This document shows positions 28,939 through 39,000 of a stretch of 64,000 bases of DNA, in pieces. Both the position numbers and the translations under genes were made by a program. Numbering within the stretch: position 1 is the first letter of the stretch; the number at the start of each line of letters is the position of its first letter. The notes below the pieces were generated by a model, which had not been told where the DNA came from, did not search any database, and saw only the letters and a program-made list of their open reading frames with translations. Source of the stretch: Planctomycetota bacterium (GTDB taxonomy: Bacteria > Planctomycetota > UBA11346); contig BJHQ01000007.1 of assembly GCA_014193115.1 (NCBI GenBank), forward strand, positions 159,729 through 223,728, read 5' to 3'.

Positions 28939-30458
28939 ATCTACGCCAGGGACTGCTGCTGTCCGTCCTGCCCGGGGTGCTCGGCCTGATCCTGGTGGCG
29001 GCGGGAGCCTCGTTGGTGGTCTCCAGGCTTTCCGGTGCCTTCCAAGAGGCCGTGCGCACCCAGGTCGGCCCTTTGGTGAAAAGCGACGTCCCGGCTCTGG
29101 TCGGGCTGCTCGGCGAACGCGACGCCCTCGCCCGCTTCGACGCGGCGGTCCATCGCGCAGTGATCGCCGAGAAACGTGCCTTGTCGGCAGATGAAGAGGA
29201 ATATCCGGCGATCGCTGCGCTCCACGCCCAGGCGGTCGACCAGCTAAAAGTGCCGGCCCGGGTCGAGCAGGCCTTCATCGCCTGGCGGGAACGATCGCGC
29301 AAAGTGGTCAGCGACGCCAAGGACCCGGCCCTGCTCGCCTTCGCCAGGAAATCCAGCGAGGTCGGCTCGGCCTTTGAGCAATTCACCAAGCTGCAGAAGT
29401 CGATCGACGCTGCCGTGACCGAACTCGAACGACGAGCCGCCAGCGGAGTCGCGGACGCCGCCGCCCGCGGTAGCCAGGTCGGCGGGCTCGCCGGCGCGAC
29501 CGCCAGCGAAAGCGACCAAGCTCGACGCCTGCTGTGGTGGCTGGCCTCGATGTCGCTGATCGTGGCCGTGGTCACCGCCATCCTGGTCGGCCGGCTGCTG
29601 ATCCGCCGTCTCGGGACCGCCGCCGACCAGGTGGCGAAGACTGCTGAGGAAATCGATACCGCCGCTGGCACCGTGGCCGGTACCAGCTCGGATCTGGCTG
29701 CGGCCACCTCGAGCCAGGCAGCAGTGATCCAAGAGACCACCGTGGCCATCGGGGAGCTGGCCGCGCGGGCAACCGACAGCGCCACCGCCGCCAAAGCCCT
29801 CCTCGACGTGGTGACCGCCGCTGCTGCCGCCGGGGCTGGAGCCAGGTCCTCTACGGCGACTGCGCTGAGCAACCTGACCACCCACATGGGCCACCTGAGA
29901 CAACGTGCGGATGCGATCCGCGCCGCTGCCGGCCGCGCCCGGGTAGTCTCCGAAACTATCGATGATCTGGCCTTCCAGACCAATTTGCTGGCACTGAACG
30001 CCGCCATCGAAGCGGCCCGGGCCGGAGAGGCCGGGGCCGGCTTCGCTGTGGTGGCCGACGAGGTCCGCAACCTGGCGGCTCGCTCCGCCGAGGAATCTTC
30101 CAGTTCAGGCCAGGTCCTGGCAGCCGTGGACACCGAAGCCGCCGCCATCACCACCGCCATCGCCGATCTGGTGGCCTGGATCGAACGCGATCTGGTCCAA
30201 GTGGTGGACCAGGCCCTGGCCGGAGGCGAGGCCGCCGCCAGCCGGGCCGCCACCGATACCCGCACCGCCCTCGCCGGAGCCGAGTCCCAGGCCCATGCGG
30301 TGAGCGAGATCGCCGCCGCGGTGACCACTATGGACAGCGAAATCCAGCGCGCCGCCGCCACCGCCGAAACCACCGCCGCTGCGGCCGATCAGTTGCATCA
30401 GCACAGTCAGGCCCTGGCCGCCGCTACCGCAGGCATCCGCGCCGTGGTGCGTTACTGA
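28935..30458 (+). CDS. Methyl-accepting chemotaxis protein
   Basis: GTG start overlapping the upstream stop; two TM segments; [47 protein letters not shown]. Confidence 0.93.
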   Translation: MNLRQGLLLSVLPGVLGLILVAAGASLVVSRLSGAFQEAVRTQVGPLVKSDVPALVGLLGERDALARFDAAVHRAVIAEKRALSADEEEYPAIAALHAQAVDQLKVPARVEQAFIAWRERSRKVVSDAKDPALLAFARKSSEVGSAFEQFTKLQKSIDAAVTELERRAASGVADAAARGSQVGGLAGATASESDQARRLLWWLASMSLIVAVVTAILVGRLLIRRLGTAADQVAKTAEEIDTAAGTVAGTSSDLAAATSSQAAVIQETTVAIGELAARATDSATAAKALLDVVTAAAAAGAGARSSTATALSNLTTHMGHLRQRADAIRAAAGRARVVSETIDDLAFQTNLLALNAAIEAARAGEAGAGFAVVADEVRNLAARSAEESSSSGQVLAAVDTEAAAITTAIADLVAWIERDLVQVVDQALAGGEAAASRAATDTRTALAGAESQAHAVSEIAAAVTTMDSEIQRAAATAETTAAAADQLHQHSQALAAATAGIRAVVRY

Positions 30459-30560
30459 GTTGTTTATAGGAGACAGCGCCGGGCTTGGCTCGCCAGCCTG
30501 GTGAACCTGCTGTGAGATGTTTCTCGATTCACACCGCACATGAAAGAAAGGCTTTTCGTT

Positions 30561-30986
30561 ATGAATCCTGTAACTATCATATATGCAAGTTCAGCAGTTA
30601 CCAGAATGACAGATCATCAGTTGGCAGACATTCTGAGAGTAAGTGTGAAAAATAATCAGAGGGACAACATTACGGGCATACTTGTTTATAAAGAGGGAAA
30701 TTTCATGCAGGTCTTGGAAGGCGATGAAGACATGGTTGGTAAAACTCACGCTAAAATTCTCGCTGACCCAAGACATAAGGGCGTGATTACCCTCATCAGG
30801 AAGCCGATAAAAAACAGGGTATTTAACACCTGGGCAATGGGATTTAAGAATGCCGATAAATTATCTATAGATGAGAAGAAACATTGTAGTGATTTTTTGG
30901 ATAGACCGCTCACAGATGACAAATACGTTAAAGATCCAAGTATTGCAATACGGCTACTTTTGACGTTCAATAATTCTATTCGGTAA
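30561..30986 (+). CDS. BLUF-domain blue-light sensor protein
   Basis: MNPVTIIYASSAVTRMTDHQLADILRVSVKNNQRDNITGILVYKEGNFMQVLEGDEDMV...RVFNTWAMGFK retains the BLUF Tyr, Asn, Gln (FMQVLEG) and Trp/Met (WAMGF) positions. Confidence 0.92.
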   Translation: MNPVTIIYASSAVTRMTDHQLADILRVSVKNNQRDNITGILVYKEGNFMQVLEGDEDMVGKTHAKILADPRHKGVITLIRKPIKNRVFNTWAMGFKNADKLSIDEKKHCSDFLDRPLTDDKYVKDPSIAIRLLLTFNNSIR

Positions 30987-31230
30987 GCCGATATCTTACC
31001 ATACACCGTATCGGACCGAGCGTCTTTTCTTTTCTTGATGACCGCATGTATTTAGATCTTTCCTGCTTGGCAAAATCACACCGGCCGGCCCGGTAATTTC
31101 TCACAATGGAAATGCACCAAGGGAAACCGCCGGTCCAGCGGAGCGATTCACTCCGTGCATGCGGCGGCGTCTTCGACCTTCGGCCACGTTGCGGCTGTTG
31201 CCTGAGGCCGCCGATGCCAAGCATCCGGCC

Positions 31231-32079
31231 ATGGCTGAACGCGTCGCATTCCTCGTCCTCGACATCGAGACCGTGGCCGATGGCCGGCTGGTCCAGCGGG
31301 TGCGCCTGCCCGACCAGCCCGAGCTGTCGCCGGCCGCCGCTGTCGCCGCCCATCGCCAGCAGTTGCTGGAATCGTCGAACGGACGCAGCGATTTCGTGCC
31401 ACATACCTTCCAGGTGCCGGTGTCGGTGGCGGTGGCCAAAATTGCCGCTGATCATTCCCTGATCGAATTGAAGACCCTCGACCGGCCGCGTTTCCGGCCC
31501 CAGGTCATCACCCGCACGTTTTGGCGCGGCTGGGAAAAACTCGGCATGCCGACGCTGGTGACCTTCAACGGGCGGTTCTTCGATCTGCCGGTGATGGAAC
31601 TCGCCGCTTTCCGCTATGGCATTTCGGTGCCCGACTGGTTCGGTGGCAAAGGCTACGATGCGCCGCGCAACCGCTTCAACCAGAAGGCCCATCTCGACCT
31701 GCAAGATCTGCTGGGCAATTCCGGCGCCGTGCACATGAATGGCGGACTGAACCTGTGCGCACAGTTGCTTGGCAAGCCGGGCAAGATGGGAACCAAAGGC
31801 GACATGGTCCAGGAATTATGGGAAAAAGGCGAGCACCTGCGGATCGACGACTATTGCCAGTGCGATGTGCTCGACACCTATTTCACCTTTTTGCGCTGCC
31901 TGGTGATCCAGGGAACGATTTCTCTCGATCGCGAGCATGAGCTGGTCGATCAGGCCAAGCGCTGGATCGAGCTGCAATCCCAAGTCAATCCGGCGCTGGC
32001 TGAATACCTCCGCCATTTCCGCCACTGGCAGCCCCACGGCGACGACGATGACCCGTTCGTCAGCCGCCACGACGGCTGA
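31231..32079 (+). CDS. PolB-like 3'-5' exonuclease (DEDD family)
   Basis: FLVLDIETVADG, LVTFNGRFFDLPVMELAAFRYGI, HLDLQDLLGNSG, DDYCQCDVLDTYFTFLR. Confidence 0.88.
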   Translation: MAERVAFLVLDIETVADGRLVQRVRLPDQPELSPAAAVAAHRQQLLESSNGRSDFVPHTFQVPVSVAVAKIAADHSLIELKTLDRPRFRPQVITRTFWRGWEKLGMPTLVTFNGRFFDLPVMELAAFRYGISVPDWFGGKGYDAPRNRFNQKAHLDLQDLLGNSGAVHMNGGLNLCAQLLGKPGKMGTKGDMVQELWEKGEHLRIDDYCQCDVLDTYFTFLRCLVIQGTISLDREHELVDQAKRWIELQSQVNPALAEYLRHFRHWQPHGDDDDPFVSRHDG

Positions 32080-32169
32080 CGAGGGAAAAATACCGCGGCC
32101 AGAGCGGTGCTCGCGAGCCGCATCGTCGGCCATCGCGTGTCCACGAGTCCCGTTGTATGCTCGCCCGCG

Positions 32170-32955
32170 ATGGCCGTCCCCTTACGCATCACCACGGTCG
32201 GCATGTCGCCCACCGATGCCGCTGCGCTGCGCGCCGCGGTTGGCGCTTCGCCGCGCCGCGATGTCGCCTCGGTGGTGGCTGCCGAAATGTCCGGAGCGGT
32301 CGATGCGGTGGTCGCCGACGCTGGACTGCCTGAAGACGAACTGCGCAAGCTGCTGGCCGGCGCTGAAGCGCCGCCGGTGGTGCTGCTCGCTGGAATCGAC
32401 GAAGGCTGGATCGTCGCCCGGATGTTGCGCGCTGGTGCCTTCGATTGGATCGACCGCTCGCGGGTGCTAGAAGACGCCGCCCGGGTCGTGCGTCGGGCCT
32501 TCGAACGCTGCGAATCCGAACGGCGCAGGCGCTCGGCCAATGTCATGCTCGAACAGGTGGCCAGCGAGCAGGCCCGTCTGGTCCAGGAAGGCACCAACCG
32601 CTGGCTCAAGGTCCGCGATGCCCTCGACCGCGAGGTCGCCAGCCATCGCCGGGCCCAGTCGCAGCTTGCGATTGAACGCACCCTGCTCCGCACCGTGGTC
32701 GACAATCTGCCCGACCTGGTCTATGCAAAAGACCTCGAAAGCCGGTTCGTCCTCGCCAACCGCGCCGTCGCCGAACTGATGGGGGCGGAAAGCCCCGACG
32801 ACGTTGCCGGGCGCAGCGACCTCGATTACTACCCTGCCCTGGTGGAGCGCGCCGCCCGTTCCGCCCACCCCAGCTGGGAACCCGCCCCGCGGCTTGCCCG
32901 ACTCGATGCCGCGCTCGCCATCAGCCTGCCGGTCCTCGACGGAATCCCACCATGA
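32170..32955 (+). CDS. Degenerate receiver - coiled coil - PAS protein without output domain
   Basis: N-terminal receiver-like fold lacking the acidic pair and the conserved Lys; coiled coil; PAS core LRTVVDNLPDLVYAKDLESRFVLANRAVAELMG. Confidence 0.7.
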   Translation: MAVPLRITTVGMSPTDAAALRAAVGASPRRDVASVVAAEMSGAVDAVVADAGLPEDELRKLLAGAEAPPVVLLAGIDEGWIVARMLRAGAFDWIDRSRVLEDAARVVRRAFERCESERRRRSANVMLEQVASEQARLVQEGTNRWLKVRDALDREVASHRRAQSQLAIERTLLRTVVDNLPDLVYAKDLESRFVLANRAVAELMGAESPDDVAGRSDLDYYPALVERAARSAHPSWEPAPRLARLDAALAISLPVLDGIPP

Positions 32956-34331
32956 CCGATCCCGTTCCAGAGCCTCTGCGCTGTCTGCTGGTCGAAGACA
33001 ATCCGGCCGATGTGGCGATCGTCGCCGCCCAGTTGGCCAGCGTCGATCCGGGAGCGGTGCGGCTCGATATCGCCGGAAGCCTTGAGGATGCGATCGACCG
33101 CGTCGGCAAGGGCAGGCCTGATGTGCTGCTGCTCGACCTGTCGCTGCCCGACAGCGATGGACTCGATACGTTCATCTCGCTCCACCTGCGCTGCCCGTTG
33201 GTGCCGGTGGTGGTGCTCTCTGGCGTCGAAGCGCCCGACACGGTCATGCACTGCGTGCGGATGGGCGCCCAGGACTTCCTGGTCAAGGGCCGTTTCACGC
33301 CCCAGACGTTGCTGAGATCCCTGCAATTCGCCATCGAACGGTCGCGTCTGGCGCAGCGCATGGAAAGCGGCGCCGAGACCGCGACCATCCACGAGCTGGT
33401 GCCGTTGATCCCCGGCCTGCCGCTCTTGCCCCTCGAATCCGCCACCCGCCCGCCGGAACCGCGCCGGCCCGGTTCGACCGGCACCGGCGTCGTCGCCACC
33501 GCCACCCGGTTCTCGCTCACCACCGGGTTGGGCAGCGGCGGCATGTGCGACGTGGTCCTGGCCCATCAGCACAACCTCGGCCGGGATGTGGCGGTGAAAT
33601 TCCTGCGCGCCGACTTGGCCGACCCCAAGCACCTGGCCCAATTCCAGGCCGAGGCCAGGGTCACCGCCTGGCTCGAACATCCGAACATCATCCCGGTCTA
33701 TGATCTCGGCGACCATTTTTTCGTCATGCGCCGGATCCAGGGCATGACCCTGTCAAAGCTGATCCAGCACCGCCGCACCCCCGCCGATCTGCCGTTCTTC
33801 GTCGAGGTCCTGCTCAAGGTCAGCGACGCCGTGGCCTTCGCCCACAGCCGCGGCGTCATCCACCGCGACATCAAACCCGAGAACATCATGGTCGGTGAGT
33901 TCGGCGAGGTCCTGCTCATGGACTGGGGCCTGTCGCTGACCTTCGCCACCGTGCCCGATGGGCTGGTGCGGGCCATGCCCATGCCCACCGAGCCGCGCGA
34001 CGTGTGCTCGGGCACCCTGGCCTTCCTGCCCCCCGAGATCGCCTGGGCCGACCTGCCCCGGGTCGGTCCCGCCACCGACCTGTTCCTGCTCGGAGCCACG
34101 CTCTACACCGTCATGGCCGGCAAGGCGCCGTACGATTTCAACAATAATTCCGACTCCTTGGCAGCCGCCGCCCACACCCGCTACCAACCGCTGGATCCAA
34201 CCGACGCGATGTCGCCTCCCGAGCTGGTGGACACCCAGCAACGGGCGATGTCGGCCGACCCGGAACATCGCGGCACCGTCCAAGCCTTCGCCGCCGCCTT
34301 GCGCGGCTGGCTGCACGGCGGCGGCGGGTAG
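32952..34331 (+). CDS. Receiver domain - Ser/Thr protein kinase fusion
   Basis: REC: CLLVEDNPADVAIVAAQL...VLLLDLSLPDSDGLDTF...DFLVKG. Kinase: GLGSGGMCDVVLA, DVAVKFL, GVIHRDIKPENIMVG, LLMDWGLSL. Confidence 0.92.
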   Translation: MTDPVPEPLRCLLVEDNPADVAIVAAQLASVDPGAVRLDIAGSLEDAIDRVGKGRPDVLLLDLSLPDSDGLDTFISLHLRCPLVPVVVLSGVEAPDTVMHCVRMGAQDFLVKGRFTPQTLLRSLQFAIERSRLAQRMESGAETATIHELVPLIPGLPLLPLESATRPPEPRRPGSTGTGVVATATRFSLTTGLGSGGMCDVVLAHQHNLGRDVAVKFLRADLADPKHLAQFQAEARVTAWLEHPNIIPVYDLGDHFFVMRRIQGMTLSKLIQHRRTPADLPFFVEVLLKVSDAVAFAHSRGVIHRDIKPENIMVGEFGEVLLMDWGLSLTFATVPDGLVRAMPMPTEPRDVCSGTLAFLPPEIAWADLPRVGPATDLFLLGATLYTVMAGKAPYDFNNNSDSLAAAAHTRYQPLDPTDAMSPPELVDTQQRAMSADPEHRGTVQAFAAALRGWLHGGGG

Positions 34332-34512
34332 TCCGGAGCGCTGGCCGATCGCCAAGACGGCACACCGTCAACACGTGGCGGCTCTCTCGGTTCAGCTGAT
34401 TCTGCCAGGATCAACCAGTCCATTCCGGTCGGCATCCTGCATCGCCTTCCGACCTGGTCCGGCGTAAACTATCCACATCGGTCCGGTCCGGATCGATCTG
34501 CCGGTCCTGCCC

Positions 34513-35868
34513 ATGATCGCTCGGAGACACGACTTGGAGCGACCCATGACCTCTGCCGCACGAACCCGTCCCACACCGGCAGATGCGCAGACGCCTTGCC
34601 GCATGCTGGGCTCGGGCCTGCTCGTCCCGGCGCCGCAGCTGCCGCCCAAACCGGCGTGGCAAGGGATGCTCGCCTATGTCGCTGATCTTCAGAAACGCTC
34701 CCTGCGTCCCGCCGAGCCACCGTTCCGCCGGCCGTGGTTGGAGATCGGGCCAGGCTATTGCTACGGTCCGGCCTTCGGCCACTTCGATATCGTGCATGAG
34801 GTCCTCGATCTGGTGGCCGAATCCCCTGACATCGCCCGTGACCAGATGCTCAACCAATTGGATTTGCAGCGCCCAGACGGCACCATCCCGTTCTGCTGGA
34901 TGGGCGAGAACCCAGCCCGTACCTGGGTTCCACCAGGCCAGCCGATGGCAGATCGGCTGGCGGCGGCCGGCACCTTCCCGCCGTTGTGGCCGGTGGGCGT
35001 CGATGCCTGCCTGGCCCTGCAACCCGACGAGGAGTTGCTCACCACCGCCTACGCTGCCCTGACCCGCCTGCTTGGCTGGTTCGCGACCAACCGCCAGCTG
35101 CCTGATGGCAGTTATTTCTATGCCGACATCTTCAACGATCATCGGTGGGAAAGCGGCATGGACATGGGCATCCGCTTCGCCAAGCCACCAGCCCAGCCGG
35201 CCGGCTGCGTCGATGCCACCAGCCACGTCTCGTGGTGCCATCAGTTCGCTGCGCGCTGGGCGTCGCAACTCGGCAAAGATCCCGGGCCGCACCAGCAGGC
35301 CGCCGCTGAGGCCAACGCGTACATCCAGCGCAATCTGTACTGCGCCGAGACTGCTTGGTTCCACGACGCCTGGACGGTGGGCGATCCGGCCCGACGGCAT
35401 TGGGCATTCGAAGGCATGTGGGCCTTGGTGGCCGGAGCGGCAAGTCCTGCCCAAGCGGCGGCGGCGCTGACCGGCAGCCTGCTCGATCCCCAGCGGTTCA
35501 ACACGCCGCATCCGATCGCCACGGTGGCAGCTTCCGATCCGGCCTTCGAGCTACGGATGCTGTGCGGACCGGCCTGGAACAGCTTCACGTTGTGGTCGAC
35601 GGAAGCCTGTCTGCGCTATGGCCACGCCGCCGGTGCCCGTGAATTGCTGGAAAAATCCTTGGACCGCACCGCCATCCAGTTCGCCCGCACCGGTACCGTG
35701 TGGGAGTTCTACCATCCCTTCGGCGGCGAACCCGAGAGCCTGGTGCGCAAGCCCGGCCGGGCGATCAAGGGACCGAGCCGGGATTATCTCGCCCACAATC
35801 CGTTGCGGGCGATGTACCGGCTATGGGCAGGCCTGACGGATGCCGCCACGCCGGGCACCGCAGCCTAA
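34513..35868 (+). CDS. MGH1-like glycoside hydrolase/trehalase-like (alpha/alpha)6 protein
   Basis: RPWLEIGPGYCYGPAFGHFDIVHEVLDL, IFNDHRWESGMDMGIRF, LCGPAWNSFTLWSTEACLRYG, TVWEFYHPFGGEPESL. Confidence 0.75.
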   Translation: MIARRHDLERPMTSAARTRPTPADAQTPCRMLGSGLLVPAPQLPPKPAWQGMLAYVADLQKRSLRPAEPPFRRPWLEIGPGYCYGPAFGHFDIVHEVLDLVAESPDIARDQMLNQLDLQRPDGTIPFCWMGENPARTWVPPGQPMADRLAAAGTFPPLWPVGVDACLALQPDEELLTTAYAALTRLLGWFATNRQLPDGSYFYADIFNDHRWESGMDMGIRFAKPPAQPAGCVDATSHVSWCHQFAARWASQLGKDPGPHQQAAAEANAYIQRNLYCAETAWFHDAWTVGDPARRHWAFEGMWALVAGAASPAQAAAALTGSLLDPQRFNTPHPIATVAASDPAFELRMLCGPAWNSFTLWSTEACLRYGHAAGARELLEKSLDRTAIQFARTGTVWEFYHPFGGEPESLVRKPGRAIKGPSRDYLAHNPLRAMYRLWAGLTDAATPGTAA

Positions 35869-36043
35869 GCAATCCGACCGACCGGGCAGGCGCAGATGGC
35901 GCCGGGCAGTCGCAGACAGCGCCGAGGACAGACCGATCGCGGTCCTGCCGCTGACGCCGGAATCTGCCTCCCGAGGACGTTTTCCGGAGCATCCTCCAAG
36001 ACGACACCGGACAACGTCGCCAGGTCCCGGGAGTAAGACGGCC

Positions 36044-39000
36044 ATGAGACGTTCCCTTCCTTTCCTCCTCATCGCCTGCGCGGCCCGGATCGTTGCGGGC
36101 GAACCCTTGGCCGAGGCCCAGGAAGGGCTGCGCAACCTCCTCTCCCTGCGCGAAAAGGCCATCGCCCAACTGCCCAAGGATGCCCGCGAACTGCGTCTCA
36201 GCCTGGAAGGCGCCGCGGACCGGGACGATGCAGAGGTCGTTCTGCGTCAACGCGCCGGATCGTGGACCGGCGGTTACGCCCAGGTGCCTGGCTGGGCCCA
36301 GGCGACCATGCCGGAATGGCGTCGGTATTACCTGGGGAACCGCAGCGATGCGAACTGGCGCGATGGTTTGCCGTTCGCGGTCGATGCCGGCGGACTGGCC
36401 TGGAGCGACACCGCGGTGACCGGCGATCTGGTGGTGACCTATCGCTATGACACGCCGGAAGCGGTCCGGGTGCCGGCTGGCAAAATGGTGAACTTTTGGG
36501 ACCGTTTCGTGTCGAGCGGCAATACGGTCGAACGCAAAGTCATTCATCGCATCGACGCAGCCATCGTACCTGATGCCTGGCTGGTCGAACTGGTGCTTGA
36601 AGACGGTGTCACCTGGCCGGTCAAACCGCGCGCTAGCAAGCCCAAGAACGCCACCGGCGACGCCGAGAAAGATGCGAAAGCGGCGGCGGCCCAGGCCGCC
36701 CAGCGCGAGGCGAGAGCCGCTGCGGAAGCCCAAGCCACGTCGCGATTCATCACCAAGATCGAAACGCCGGCCCCGCCTGCCGTCCCAGAAGAAGCCAATG
36801 CGCCAACCCGGGTGCCGGTGGTGCTGCGCCTGCGCCTGCCGAGCGGACCGACCACCCCGGTGCGGGCGGTGACCCCGCTGTGGCTGGCCGGTTTCCATGA
36901 GGCAGATGCGTCGGGTCTGGTGCTCAAGGGTACGAAATTGACCGGCACGTTGACGGTGTACCTGCACCAGGACGGCTGGTCGCCGTGGGGCGGCGGAAAG
37001 AATTGGCAGGTGCAGCCGACGCCGGCGACCTATCGCATCGATGCCGATCTGGCCGGCGGCGCGATCACCGGCACCTATGCCGCCCAAGGCGTTCCCACCG
37101 ACCTGACCTTGAGCAGCCAGAGCTATGGTGTCACCGCCATGCCCAATCCCTTGGGCAGCTGGAACGGCCGGATCATGGGCCGGGCCGGACGGCTGGTGGC
37201 CGGCCGCCATGGCACCACCGGCGATCTCGGATCAAGCGCCGGTGCGGTGCTCGGTTCGGTCGAGATCGCGGGCAGTCCAGGACCGGCGCCCGCCGTGCCC
37301 AGCGATGTGGTGGGCTGCGCCCTGGCCGCCGAATCGGTGCTGGCCGATCTGCGTGCTCTGGCCCTGATCCAGGCCAATCCCGGATTCGCCTGGCATCGCG
37401 CCCGGGTGCAGGCCGACTTGGCCCGCACCGATTGGACCGTGGCCGATCCGGCCGCCGCAGCAGGTTGGATCAGCCGCAGCGCGCGTTGGTACGCAGCGGC
37501 TCCCGCCCCGTTGCCGCCTGCACTGCCCGAAGCGGGCAGTGACAGCCTGTCGCTGGGATCGGCCTCGTGCGCTGGGGTCCTGCCCGCCACTGGCTGGCAC
37601 CACCTGGCAACCTGGCAGGTGTCGGATCTCCTCCAGCTGCGTCCAGGGATCGAGCAGGACTCCTGTCCGTTCCCTGATGTGGTCCCCGCCGGTCTGCCGC
37701 TGCTCCAGGATGCCGACCGCCTGGGCTGCCGCCGGCTGAATCCTGATCGCCGCGAGTGGAGCATCCTGACCCCGCCCGGACCGACCGTGCTCCTGCCCCG
37801 GGCCGACGCTCCGATTTTTCCCCGCTATTCCGGCAAGGTGTTTATCGCTGCGGGAACCTTCCAGCTCGACCGCCAGGGACCAGTGCGTTTCGCCTTGGAC
37901 GCCGCGGATCAGGCGCAGGTCTACCTCGATGGCCGGCTGGTATGGGCGGCGCCAGTCCGGTCCTACCGCACCCGGCCTGGCGGTCGCCAGATCGTGACCG
38001 TGGATCTCGCAGCTGGCGACCACCAGGTGGTGGTGCGCAACCACCAGGAACGGATCTCGCCCTGGTTCCAGTTCGCACTGAGCCGAGACGCGGCTCAGGC
38101 CGGTCCGGCGGCCAAGCCCGTGGCGGCCGTTGTCGATCCGCGCGATGCGGTGGGCGAACCGCCGGTGTCCTGGGATCTCGCCCGGGACACCGCCTGGCGC
38201 CTGCCTGAACTCGCGGGCACATCGGCCCCGCTGGCGCTGGGCGGCTTGCTGTATGTGCCGACCCTGGGCCGGCTGCACGCGGTGGATCCCGCCACCGGCA
38301 CGGTGCGCTGGTCGAAGGATCTCGGCGCCGCTCCGCCCGCCGACCAGGCCAAGTCGGACAAGAGCGACCGGCCTCGGCCGATCGCGTACGACGGCGCTGT
38401 CATCGCCGCCAATCCGCTGGATGGTTCGGTGCTGCGCTGCAATCCAGATGGCTCGGTAGCGTGGACCGCTGCGTCCGGTCTGGGCGTTGGCGTGCTCCAC
38501 CGGCTCGGCGATCGGATCATCGCCGAAGGCCGCCAGCTCGACGCGAAGGAGGCGAACGCGGTGGGCGTGGTCGCCCTCGATGCCGCCACTGGCGCCATCG
38601 CCGGCCGCTGGGACCTGCGCGGCGGAGTCGGTGCCGGAGCCCAGGGCGCCGGCAGCATCTCCTCAGGAGGCTTCGACGCTTCGCTGACCGCGGTGATCCA
38701 GCTACGGAGCGAAAAACGCCTGCATGGCGTGTATCTGAGTTCCGCCGGCATCCTGATCGACGTGCTCGACGGCGGCGGCATGCGTCTGCTCGATGTCGAT
38801 TGGCCCGGCCAATGGGACGATGGCCTGTCGCGCTACAACGGCGTGCTGGTCACCCGTTCGACCGTGACTGCCGACGGGGCCGACCTGGTACTGGCCTCGC
38901 AAATGGGCGTGCATCTGGTGACCTTCTGGCCAGGACCGGACGGCCGGCTGGCCTATGGCCCGCGCTGGATGGCCGGGGGACAGAACTCCGGACATGGTGG

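Noticed and set aside
30976-31734. 252-aa reverse ORF opposite the exonuclease
   Set aside because: Antisense to a recognisable PolB-like exonuclease and extends into AT-rich flank without motifs.
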